Source of the DNA: Closterium sp. Naga37s-1
Taxonomy: Eukaryota > Streptophyta > Zygnematophyceae > Desmidiales > Closteriaceae
Assembly (NCBI GenBank): GCA_947471745.1
Contig: CANJKZ010000092.1
Span: forward strand, 1,426,001 to 1,490,000
Length of the DNA stretch: 64,000 nt
Direction: 5' to 3'
Of this stretch, positions 53,100 through 62,760 are shown piece after piece. A program made the translations under genes and the position numbers. Under the pieces are notes generated by a model that was not told the origin of the DNA, did not search any database, and saw only the letters and a list, made by a program, of their open reading frames with translations. How positions within the stretch are numbered: position 1 is the first letter of the stretch; the number at the start of each line of letters is the position of its first letter.

Positions 53100-53918
53100 T
53101 GTTATAGTCACAATAGGCTTGAATGTGCCTAAAACGAAAGATAGAGAGCACAGACGGATTTCTGCACAGCGGCTTCAAACGTTGATAGCGTTCTGGTCAC
53201 AGCTGAAAATGACTTGATTCAAATTGGATCTGGAGCGTCTTCACGTCGTCTACAATTAGCAATTTAGATTGCACGATTTGATAAAGAATTGACGACACAG
53301 CGTCGGTTTGAACGAACGGTACTATGGCAGCCACTATAGTCTTAGAACACCAGATAGGAAGAGTTATGAGTTGGGAATGACTCCCAGCTCCAACAAACCC
53401 CAAGAGCCGAGGTACAGTGATGTGGAACAGTGCCACACTGTCCCCAACCACGAAGGGTCTCGAAACTACCCTTCACTAGGGCCTACACCAAGTGAAATGT
53501 TACACTACACAAAGTAATGTAACTATCTTCAATATCTTGAGGTGTACCCTTTTGGCGAGCTTCGAAATCACTTGAGGCTTGACACCAAGGCTCGGGCTCT
53601 TCATCACAAACTCATCCTTGAGTTCTTGATGGGTCTGCTGCACACACCTGCGACACGCCGAACGTTCGACACAGGACAAAATAGAAACCGCGCACGACAA
53701 AATAGAAACCGCGCGCGAGACACAAACGACCGCGTAACACGCGTCTAGCGATAACTCGCTATTGACTCGACACACACACTCGACATCATGACTCAACATT
53801 CACACACAATTATAAGCTTGAAATATATATTATCCCATGCCCTCATACCATTCCATACACACACACATTCACGCACACGGACAACAAGCCGAGTGCAAAC
53901 CGTAGGGTTGCACCAACA
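53100..53918 (-). repeat. 5' LTR of Copia element Y (819 bp)
   Basis: Same ends and length as the LTR at 47436; followed on the right by the second CACGA at 53919-53923. Confidence 0.95.
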
Positions 53919-53923
53919 CACGA

Positions 53924-55087
53924 ATCATTCTTACCACAATCAGTTGGCTCGTTTACCTTAGGCACTCGCACCATGTTGGCACGGTGTGCACCTCCAAGAA
54001 TGACGTCTTCCTTTTCCACCACTGTCACGTTTGCCTTTGCAGCCACGTTCCTCTGCTGCGCCGGTCCCTTATAGCACTTGCTATTCGGGTTTGAGTAGCA
54101 ATCCGCGGCCTTATGTCCGTAGCGCCCGCAATAGTCGCATTTGCCGCCAAATCCGCGTTTATCCGCTCCCCCGTTATCTTCATGGTCGTTCTCTCCTGTT
54201 TTTCCTTTGTAGTTCTTGCTCCTCGGGTTGTCATAGCAGTTGATCGCCTTGTGCCCCCTCTTTCCGCAATGGTAGCATGCTCCAAACGCCTTTGTTGAAG
54301 TTACATTCACCATACCAGGTTTCTCGTCTTCAATCTCCTTAGCCACCTTCTTCCTCCTTATCTCCTTCACCGTCTCAAGAGATTGTAGAATCTCCTGCAG
54401 CTTCATCAAGTTCTCCGGCGGTTGATACGTGAACATCCCTACGCCCGAATCGTACTCCTTAGGAAGTCCTTCAATGATGTAGTCGATCATCGCTTGCTCC
54501 GACTCCGCGGCTCCCATCACCCGTAGGTCGTCGTTGTAGCTCTTCGCCCTATTGATGTAGGTGATCATATTTTCACCATTCTCCATGCTCAGCATCAGCA
54601 GTTGCTTTCTCACAGCCTTTCTGCTAGTATCACTGTTGCCCATGTAGGTGGACTCCAAGTACTCCCATGCACGTTGTGCCGAATTCAGCTCCCCTGCAAA
54701 TTGGTCCAAATCCACCGCAATAGTATCAGCAACCGAATCGCAAAGTTGGAAGAATGCCTTCGTACTTTGCTTCTTAAACAACGCCACATTTTCCGGCGGA
54801 TCCGTCTTGGAGGGTGGAACTCCCTCCTTCGTCCCTTCATCGGGACGGTAGAACGGTAGGAGCTCAACCTCCTCTGCCCTTCGAATGAACTTTTTCCGCC
54901 ACACGTTGTAGTTGCTTCCCTTGAAGCGTTGGGCTTCACTGAGCCCGATCGTCGGCTTTGTCACCACACGGACACTCGCAAGTGCCTCGAGAAGCGCCTT
55001 CATCTCCGGGTTTCCAAGACTCACACTGGAACCCGAACTCGCCTCGTCCCCCATGGCGTAGGCGTGAAGAACTCCTTCTTCTCCCAC
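53924..55087 (-). CDS. gag region of Copia element X (5' part of an interrupted polyprotein)
   Basis: Reading leftward from an ATG at or near 55053-55087 (MGDEASSGSS follows within the first residues), the frame encodes a UBN2-type gag (LSEAQRFKGSNYNVWRKKF, AWEYLESTYMG, MLSMENGENMITYI, YIIEGLPKEYD) and two CCHC knuckles, CYHCGKRGHKAINC and CDYCGRYGHKAADC. It runs into the nested element Y at the target site just before its protease. Confidence 0.85.
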
Positions 55088-55166
55088 TTAGCGACGAGTA
55101 GTGCACGCTCGTTCTTCTTGACGAGTAGCGCACGCCCGTTCGCCTTCTCCGGGCTCTGATACCAAC

Positions 55167-56026
55167 TGTCAGGATCGTAGACGCCTTGGTCGACAAAAGT
55201 CTGCTTGCTATTGTCGATGGCGTTCTCCTCGTTCCCACGATTCCAACGATATGCGCAGCGGTTAATTCTGTCAACGTTTCACTAACGTTTGACTGTTTTC
55301 TGTTTCACCAACGCTTGACTGGCGCTTCACTGGCGCTCTGCAGAAGAATTCGGTTCGCGGTTCCTTCACTAGCGTCTGGCGATGTCTTCGCGCGAAAATA
55401 CACAATCGATAGTGACTCGCGAGGCCTTGACCAGGGCTCCACTAACCCTTCGCGAATGAATCACAAATGAGGCCTTGACCAGGGCTCCACTAACCCTTCG
55501 CGAATGAATCACAAATGTGCCAACAACAAGTATCGAACTTGGCACTCCAAGATGCAAGGAAATTGTCAAGGTTGTATTTCAAATGACTAGCACACACACT
55601 TATACTAACCCCAAGCACACAAGTAACCGAACCAAAACGTGTCCCACAAGCAAACCCCTTGGTAACAAACTTGTACCACACTCCAAGTGTCACGTCGAGT
55701 CGCACACGCAACCGACCCTGCTTCGTCGAACACTCCCGAAGTCCGAAAGACAGAAACTTGTCGAACACGCCATGAACCTAACCCAATTTCTTCCCCCGTC
55801 AACCAATTCTTCTCCCCTAGTCAAATCTTCACCAATCTTCCTCCCATTTTACTCCAACTTCTTCCCGTAGCTTCTCCTTACGTAGCTCACACGCCAAGCA
55901 ACTTAGGAGCTTCTTAGCTTCTTCTCTTTGCTTCCTCCACACGCCACCGTAAAGTAGATCGTCGTCGGTCCGAATTTCACCAAGTCGCGCCGTCACTTAG
56001 GTGTGGTTCGTCGAACCATTCCAACA
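55167..56026 (-). repeat. 5' LTR of Copia element X (860 bp)
   Basis: Plus-strand ends are TGTCAGGATC and CCATTCCAACA. The primer site lies two bases inside. A 48-bp direct repeat (GAGGCCTTGACCAGGGCTCC...) occurs twice at about 55419 and 55467. There is no second LTR in the window. Confidence 0.85.
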
Positions 56027-56329
56027 CTCGCCTTGCAGATGCAGCGCGCAGCTGGAGAGCAGTTGAACGATGCGGATTTACCAGTGCCATTTGATCCTGA
56101 CTGCACAGGTAGAAATCGCGCCTTGCAGATGCAGCCCGCAGCTGGAGTGCATCTGAGCGATGCGGCTCTACCAGTGTCTCCTGATCCTGACTGCACGGGT
56201 GGTAGCGAGCGACACAGGAGAGATGCGGACAAGTACGGAGCTTCCTGGCCTCTGCTGTGCTGTGCTCTCGCCGGCAAGAGCCTCCTGCAGCACGTCCTCT
56301 CTTTCAACGTGAGTCACGCCCACTCATCT

Positions 56330-56376
56330 TACCGTTTATATAAATAAATAAATAAATATATATATATATATATATT
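56330..56376. repeat. TAAA/TA microsatellite
   Basis: A (TAAA)n run passes into (TA)n in the intron of F-box gene B/C. Confidence 0.9.
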
Positions 56377-57800
56377 GTCGTTACAATCCAAGCTTCTTAA
56401 ACGTACTGTGCATGTCAATGGTTGTCATCACAAGCCTAAGAACCTTTATTCTACTGCAGGAGAGTCAGCCGATCTCCCTCATCTGCAATGATCAGTACCC
56501 GCAGTGGATGAAAAGCCTCCGCTTCTTTCTCCATCGCGGTGGGCTCCACTCCCTTTACCTCACCTTCACCAAACCAGAGCACCTGCGCACCCTGGGACCC
56601 CTCATTGCACGCTCCAGTGCCTCCCTCACGTCCCTGGGGCTGGAGCTGCTTTTCCGGCAATGTCGGCAGGATCGCAAGGGTTTCACTCAGGGCTTCCTGA
56701 AAGACTGCTCGCAGCTGCAGCAGCTGAGGTTGGGTCGGGGCAAGTGGAAACTGAATGAGAGCTGTGCAAATGCAGCATGGATGCAGTCCCTGCGGAGCCT
56801 GACTCTCGCATTCGTGGATAGCTTTGCCATGGAGTATAAATTTCTGGACGCCATCACGCCACAGCTTACGGATTTCACTCTCTACGAGGTCCCCCGCTTC
56901 CAATTTGGCACCATCCGCCACAGTTTCAGTTTCTCCAACGCACGCATTCTCCGTTTCCTCTTCCTGGAGACAAAACTCATCTTAACTCTCAACCTCCCAT
57001 CCTCCCTCACAACCCTGTCTGTCATGGCTCGCTTTGTCGAGCTCACCTGTCAGTCGGACACCCCTCTTGCTCTCAACCACCTCATCCTTTATGCCCGTTC
57101 CAAACTCCGCGCCTCCCTCCTCTGCTTCGCATCCGCCAGGGTTGTCTACTTGAATCCTCCTCCAAGATATGCCGAGTACCATTCCCTCGAAAAACTCTCC
57201 ACCGTACCACCTTCACAGGTCAATCCCAGTGCCAGCTCAGAGCTTTCGTGGAAGAGTTGGCTCCGCAAGGTTGCGCCTACGGTGGAGGTGCTTATGGTAG
57301 AGCATGAGGTCCTTTCCACTGAAATGGATGTGGAGTGGCATAGCCTGCGCAACCTTGGCATTGTCGTGCAGTACACAGAAGTGGATGATGCGGGTTGGGA
57401 GATCGAAAAGGATCGGGAGACTTCTGTGGAGGAGGTCTATCGCATGAACACGCTGATGACCCCTCCTTCCATCAACGCCCCAAACCTGCAAGCCCTCTTC
57501 TTTCCAAGTGAAGGTTCTGATGGACAGACCCTGGCAACCCTGAAACACAATTACCCATCATTGGGGTTATACTGCATTGTCGATAAAACTTTCTACTGGG
57601 AGAGGAAAGGGGAGAGGTTGAGAGATGCTCCGTTGGTGCATGCGAGGGGTAAGAAAGGTGGGAGTCGGAGAGACCCGTGGAAACCGTCCAAGACAACGAG
57701 GGAGAAGATGCATAGCGTGAATCAGCAGTTGTTAGAGGGGTACAGTGTGCATGATGAAGAGGCATACATGCTGAAAGTAGAAAAGGGATCTGATATGTAA

Positions 57801-58114
57801 TCTCCTATGCATATAACAGAGGTGTGTGTAATCTGGATTCATTGCAAAAAATAGGTTACGAAAGTGGTGTTGGCGGACACGCCCCCATTTTATAACTCGA
57901 AGACTATTATCGTAGCTGAAACCAGGGCACTTGCAGAGGTGTGCCGTGACAGCTAGCCACCACTCCTCCATAATGAACTGGCATTGACTGAGTGAGCACT
58001 GCTTTGCTACAGCATGCACAGAGGCAGTACTGCTGACATGGTTTTGCCTAGTTGTGTACCAAACAATATACTTGTTGGCAGGAACAACACTTTATAGGTG
58101 CTAACATTGTTGGG
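57801..58114. other. spacer between convergent genes
   Basis: 3' flanks of F-box B/C and the membrane protein gene. Minus-strand traces of the sequence LSQCQF.MEEWW near 57950-58010 are unexplained. No feature is supported. Confidence 0.4.
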
Positions 58115-60204
58115 TCAAAAGGATTGCAGAAAGGGAGGCTGAAACCAGGGCACGTGCAGGAAGGATGCGATGTGCAGGGAGAGCAAGCGCTGCTCTGCTA
58201 GCGACAAGCGAGAGCCGAAGGAGAGCGTCTCGCCGCCCGCCATGGTGAGCTGGCAGAACGTGGTTGGTTGAGAGTGGTGGTGGTGGTAGTGGTACTGGCC
58301 GTACTCCCACGAGTCGTGCTGATGGTGCTGCAGGTGGGGAGTTGGGTGGAAGGCATGGGGGTGATTGGTGAGTGGTGGTGGTAGTGGTATTGTCCGTACT
58401 CCCATGAGTCGTGCTGATAGTGCTGCAGGTGGGGAGTTGGGTAGAAGGCATGGGGGTGATTGGTGAGTGGTGGTGGTAGTGGTATTGTCCGTACTCCCAT
58501 GAGTCGTGCTGATAGTGCTGCAGGCGGGGCGTTGGGTGGAAGGCATGGGGAATCTCTGGGCAACTTTGAAGCAGGAGAGGTGGAGAGTGGTGGTGGTGGT
58601 GGTGGTGTTACTGACTGTACTCCCATGAGTCGTGCTGATGATGCTGCAGGAGGGTAATTGGGCAGAAGGGATGGGGGATACTCTAGCAGAAGGAATCCTC
58701 TGAGCAACTTCCGAACAAGAGTGGTGGTGGTCGTCGTCGTCGTACTCCCATAGTGTTCGTATAGAAAAAGTATATATGTATATGAACATATACTATGTGT
58801 ACATATATATGTATGCATACGGAATATTGTATACATAAAAAGTGGACTACCTGCATGGTGTAGTTGACTCCTGCGCCGTAGATGAGAGCTGTACGAGCCG
58901 TGGACAGGTCAAATAACGGCAGAGTCTGCCCTTTCACCGCTCGATGAATCGTGAGCTGACACGTGGCGGGGTCCACAGTCACTGTTTCATCCATGATGTG
59001 CCACAGTAGCAAGTGGGCAGGCAGGCTGGCGGGGAGGAGGAAGGGGGTGTGGGGAAGGGGAAGGGGAGGAGGACGTATGATGATCGGTTGTCACGAAGTC
59101 ACTGTTTCGTCAATGATGTGCCGCAATAGCAAGCGGGCAAGAAGGCTAGCGCGGATGGGGAACGGGAAGAAGAGGTGGGGGGAGGTGGCAGTAGTCATAA
59201 GTCATGTGCGAGTCGGAACTTGTGACATTGCCATGCCACACCAGGACAAGAACCACCTGGCCCATGATGTGGCAAGATAGCGAGTGCACCAAAAGGCTGG
59301 AAAGTCTGGTGTTAGCCGATGAATGACCATCTTATGAGTTGTGGGAAGGGTGGTTATGTGGGAAATGACAGCGTATTGGAAGCGATTTGGATTCGTCCGG
59401 AAAGGGTAGGGTCAGGGGCAGGCTCCACCTCCTCCTCCCCCCTCTCCTCCTCTGGTGCTGCTGCTGGTGAGAATCTTAAAGACATAGCCGGTTTGCACTT
59501 AATCTCACTCACCCAATGCCCACTGCCCAGAAGGGAATGGAGAAGAGGATGAAGAAGACCGGAGCTCCAGACAATGCTGCTGTGGCTGTCCAGAAGGCGA
59601 CAAAGGCCGTCCAGAACTGAGATGGCTCGGACAGTGGGTGGTGGGGAGATTGAGAGGGGAGAGGAACGAGAAATGTTTGCTTCTGCTGTGGATGTCCAAA
59701 AGATGACAAATGCCGCCAAGAATTGCGATGGCACGGATGGTGGGTTTGGGGTTGGGAGGAAGAATATAAAATTTGACGGAGGTGGATGAAGAGGGAGGGA
59801 GGAAGGAAGCAGGTGAGATGGAGGAAGAAGGAGCATTGGAGGTTAGAAACGAAGGGAAACGATTGGCATGTAGAAAATAAGGTAAGCAAAAGAATGCAGC
59901 ATGATGGTTTTAGGACGAATTGCATGACAGGGTCAAGCTCACCAGGGCGAGTACGATTTCGGGAAGCGCTTTGAGGGAGAGGAAGTGCTAGGGAGGGATG
60001 GTGACTCGCTTTTTGAGTCGACTAAAAAAAAAGAGCACTTGACAGGGTCAAGCTCACCAGGGCGATGGCAATTTCCTGAAACGATTTGAGGGAGAAGTGC
60101 TGCGGAGGGATGGTGAAGTGGAGGAGCGTGGGCGAGCGGGAAAAGAGTACTCGCGTCCCCATGGGCTGCGCCAGACCTGGAAACGCGCCCACCGGTGTTC
60201 CCAT
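58115..60204 (-). CDS. small conserved membrane protein of unknown function (two TM segments)
   Basis: Exons complement(58115..58327, 58851..59025, 59513..59616, 60058..60204) join in phase with GT-AG to 212 residues from the ATG at 60204. It reads LLHFTIPPQHFSLKSFQEIA, then two hydrophobic helices, IALFWTAFVAFWTATAAL and APVFFILFSIPFWAVGIGLP, a domain with CQLTIHRAVKGQTLPLFDLS, a His-rich loop and the end LSLAEQRLLSLHIASFLHVPW. The pattern FTIPP / FVAFWT / LFSIPFWAVG / EQRLL..I..FL recalls plant and cyanobacterial conserved membrane proteins of unknown role; this is pattern memory, not a search. The frame is open further upstream into a broken F-box exon, so a longer chimeric product is possible. 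Confidence 0.6.
58280..58665 (-). repeat. four tandem copies of the last-exon acceptor region
   Basis: A block of about 110 bp encoding CSTISTTHGS or HHQHDSWEYGQYHYHHHH in other frames repeats near 58290, 58385, 58485 and 58600. The lowest-coordinate copy is the start of the real exon 4 (58327 downward). Confidence 0.88.
59095..59305 (-). repeat. ghost copies of membrane-protein exon 3 start
   Basis: ARLLLRHIIDETVT-like sequence near 59098-59150 and a degraded version near 59255-59300 repeat the acceptor side of the exon at 58851-59025. Confidence 0.8.
59690..59740 (-). repeat. ghost copy of membrane-protein exon 2
   Basis: Minus strand AAFVIFWTSTAEA repeats TAFVAFWTATAAL of the exon at 59513-59616. 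Confidence 0.85.
59925..60120 (-). repeat. about 80-bp duplication of the exon 1 donor region with a central palindrome
   Basis: Copies at about 59925-60003 and 60038-60118 both contain the donor of exon 1 (CTG/GTGAGC). Between them lies TTTTTGAGTCGACTAAAAA at 60010-60028. Confidence 0.9.
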
Positions 60205-60314
60205 TGCTGCTCCCCCTGCTGCTGTGGTTGCCCCCCCTGCTGCTGCTGCTGCTGCTGCCCCATAAGTGGGGTGGGGGAGTGTGGCGAGTAGGGCTACGGG
60301 GGAAACGGCGCGCT

Positions 60315-60893
60315 GGGTGCGCAGGTGCTCTGGCTTGGTGAAGCGGAGGTCAAGGGAGTGGAGCCCGCCATGGTGGAGAAAGAAGCGGAGGCTGTCGATC
60401 CAGTGTTGCGGGTGCTGATGGCTGTAGAGGAGGGAGATCGGTTGACTCTCCTGCAGTGACACAACACCAGGCCTCGTCGATGCGTTCTTTAGAAATTTTG
60501 GATGTCTGAGGCTTGCGGTGACATCAACAGCATTTATGAAACATGGTTACAAAATAAGAAACGGATTATAACCATCCGAGATTCCGTTGGGACAATGAGA
60601 GGATGTGACTGACGGAGGAGGAGAGGGCGTGCTGGAGGAGGCTCTTGCTGGCGTGAGCGCAGCATGGCAGGAAGCCTGGTACTTGTTCGTATCCCTCCTG
60701 TGCCGCGCGCTGGGCGTGCCGTCAGGATCAAGAAGCACCCGTAGATTCGCACCACTCTGCTGCACTCCAGTTGTGGGCTGCATCTGCAAGTCGCGATCCT
60801 CCGAGGTGGTAGCAGGGTCGTCCGGCTGGGATGGTGGCAGCAGAAGGCGGCGGAATATGTGGTGGCAGAGGGGAGCTGGCAGCATGTCCACTG
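60315..60893 (-). pseudogene. truncated F-box family copy D
   Basis: The F-box exon (MLPAPLCHHIFRRLLLPP) runs leftward from about 60890 with a frameshift near 60680 that garbles the conserved WPLLCCALASKSLL segment. Exon 2 (ESQPISLLYSH..) is cut after TKPEHLRT at about 60315, where it passes into the 5' part of the neighbouring membrane-protein gene. More than 80 percent of the leucine-rich region is missing. Confidence 0.85.
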
Positions 60894-61119
60894 CATCTGA
60901 ATCTGAGGTGCGGGCTGAAAGGGTGAAGACGACAAGGGGACAGAATGGACGAGATGATTACATGTATGTTCTTGAATTCCCTCAACAAGAAAAGGACAAA
61001 TGATTTACAATGAAACCAACAACCACAACATTTGAAGTGTCGAATAGTAAGCCAAGGGGTCTCCAGCTTGCTGGCGAGGGTCGAGCCTCACAAGCATCAC
61101 CCAAACCTTCAGGAATGCT

Positions 61120-61470
61120 TAGAGAAATTCGTTCAAGGGAATGCCTACAGAAATTTGCAAGAAGCTAAAACGAGACTCACAAGCGTCATTCACTAGTCCT
61201 ACTAGATGCGGACCTGATTCGTCCATTGTCTTAGTTCGACAACGAGAGTGAGTGAGAGCACAACGAGATGAGTGGAAGAAGATGTGTCGCCGTGTATCTC
61301 GTCGATAGCGACTGAAACAGGAGAACCGGTACATAGTAGTGACACCCATTGCTGCGAATCGGAGCGCTTTGTGCAATGGCAAGTTGCCTAGCGTCGAGGA
61401 CAACGCAAGGCGCTTCGTTCGAGCTGAAGATGGGACCGCCATGGCTATGACATGGAGCTCATTCAATGCG
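61120..61470 (-). promoter_or_regulatory. conserved 5' block of the F-box family (copy D)
   Basis: Third instance of the block found upstream of copies A and B; it again contains ATGGACGAATCAGGTCCGCA (minus strand) and an ATGGCGGTCCCA near its distal end. Confidence 0.6.
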
Positions 61471-61572
61471 ATTGAGATAAAGCATATTCTCGTTAGAGTC
61501 AGGATGTTTTACAAATGAAAATAAGTTTCTTGATCAAAGAAAATAAGTAGAATACATACTTGGTGTGGATTA

Positions 61573-61700
61573 TGTCAGAACATTGTAGCTTATGCTGTTG
61601 TGTAGGCTATAGTGGGGTATCCCATAGGGGGTACAACCAATTAGGGTTTCATATTTGTACTCACTTCATTTCATAGTTCATCGATTCTCGTTTCTTATCA
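61573..61700 (+). repeat. candidate short 5' LTR of Copia element Z
   Basis: TGTCAGAACA to TTATCA, directly followed by TGGTATCGAGC (61701-61711), a primer-site-like sequence. The left border is uncertain (TG at 61601 is an alternative). The matching 3' LTR lies outside the window. Confidence 0.5.
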
Positions 61701-61839
61701 TGGTATCGAGCAGGTTCCCTCGTGGGAACTGTTCCTAGGGCCCACCAAGTCGAAATTTTTTTTCCTGCCCGGAACGCGCTTAGTTTAGGCCCGAGTCGCG
61801 CCTCGTGTGCCCTCTCTACTGTCGCGTCGCCCCTCGCGG

Positions 61840-62660
61840 CCTCCCTTGCGCCGCCCTTAAATCGGCCCGTCGCCGCCCTTCGCGGCCTGTCGCCACCCTA
61901 AGCGGCCCGTCGCCGCCCTTGCGCCGCCCGTAACGGCCCGTCGCCGCCCTTCGCGGCGTCGCGTGCCGCCCTTACGGCACGCTGCCGACCTCCGCGGCCC
62001 CTCGTGCCGCCCTCACCTGCGGCCCTGCCACCTTCCAGCGGGCACGCCGCCCTTACCTGCGGCCCCGCCGCCCTCTGCTTCGGCCCCGCCGCCTTACCTG
62101 CGGCCCCGCCACCTTATCTGCGGCCCCGCCACCCTACCCGCGGCCCCGCCACCTTACCTGCGGCCCCGCCGCCCTCTGCTGCGGCCCCGCCACCTTACCT
62201 GCGGCCCCGCCACCCTACCCGCGGCCCTGCCACCTTACCTGCGGCCCCGCCGCCCTCTGCTGCGGCCCCGCCACCTTACCTGCGGCCCCGCCACCCTACC
62301 TGCGGCCCCGCCACCTTACCTGCGGCCCCGCCACCCTACCTGCGGCCCCGCTACCCTACCCGCGGCCACGCCGCCCTTACCAGCGGCCCCGCCGCCCTTA
62401 CCTGCGGCCCCGTCACCTGCTGCCCCGCCGCGCCGCCCTGCCGCAGCACAGCCGAGCCGCCCAGCGACCGAGCAGCCGGACAACCGAGCCGCCCAGCAGC
62501 CCAGCAGCTGAGCAGCCGAGCCGCCCAGCAGCCGAACCGCCCAGCAGCCGAGCCGCCCAGCAGCCAAGCCGCCCAGCAGCCGAGCCGCCCAGCAGCCGAG
62601 CCGCCCAGCAGCGGAGCCGCCGAGCTGCCCAGCAGCTGAGCCGCCGAGCCGCCGCGCCGC
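61840..62660. repeat. GC-rich minisatellite leader of element Z
   Basis: Three successive arrays: CGGCCCGTCGCCGCCCTT-like units (61850-61990), about 20-bp GCGGCCCCGCCACCTTACCT units (62040-62420), and about 16-19-bp AGCCGCCCAGCAGCCG units (62455-62655). None joins in frame to gag. Confidence 0.85.
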
Positions 62661-62760
62661 CCTCCTTCCGGGCCGCCCGACCTGCCCAGTCTGGTGAGCA
62701 CAGCGCCTTTTCACTGCACTGTCCTCACCCTACTGTTTCAGTGCTAGTCGTCTAGGGTCA

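Larger units (their letters stand above)
47436..53918 (-). mobile_element. complete Ty1/copia retrotransposon Y nested in X
   Basis: 6483 bp with two 819-bp LTRs, TG/CA ends, CACGA target duplications, an initiator-Met-type primer site (complement of 53086-53097), a polypurine tract and one uninterrupted gag-pol frame. All parts needed for autonomy are present. LTR identity above 99 percent implies a young insertion. Confidence 0.96.
46614..56026 (-). mobile_element. Copia element X, truncated, host of a nested element
   Basis: Outer element in minus orientation. Its 5' LTR is 55167-56026 (TG..CA, 860 bp), followed by a primer site TGGTATCAGAGC (complement of 55153-55164), gag to 53924, then the protease region continuing at 47435 after the nested insert, to about 46656. 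It ends abruptly at 46614 without integrase, reverse transcriptase or a second LTR. The right flank CTCG against CGCG on the left may be a mutated target duplication. X is non-autonomous. Confidence 0.85.
46520..57800 (+). pseudogene. F-box family gene B/C disrupted by a 9.4-kb nested Copia insertion
   Basis: The F-box exon starts at 46520 (MLPAPLWHHIFRRLLLPP) and breaks after 46613. It resumes at 56031 in the next codon positions, ending at a donor at 56308. Exon 2, 56460..57800 (447 codons), follows with the same leucine-rich segments as copy A and a clean stop. The coding pieces on the two sides (94 and 278 nt) are in phase with each other, so the gene was intact before the insertion. Exon 1 of the right part carries an in-frame 90-bp tandem duplication (56031 and 56121). 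With the insert present, no normal product is expected unless the element is spliced out. Exon 2 shows no obvious decay, which points to a recent event. Confidence 0.85.

Noticed and set aside
58449..58836. Thr/His-rich frames as a secreted protein
   Set aside because: Arise from the tandemly copied acceptor region of the membrane-protein last exon read in other frames.
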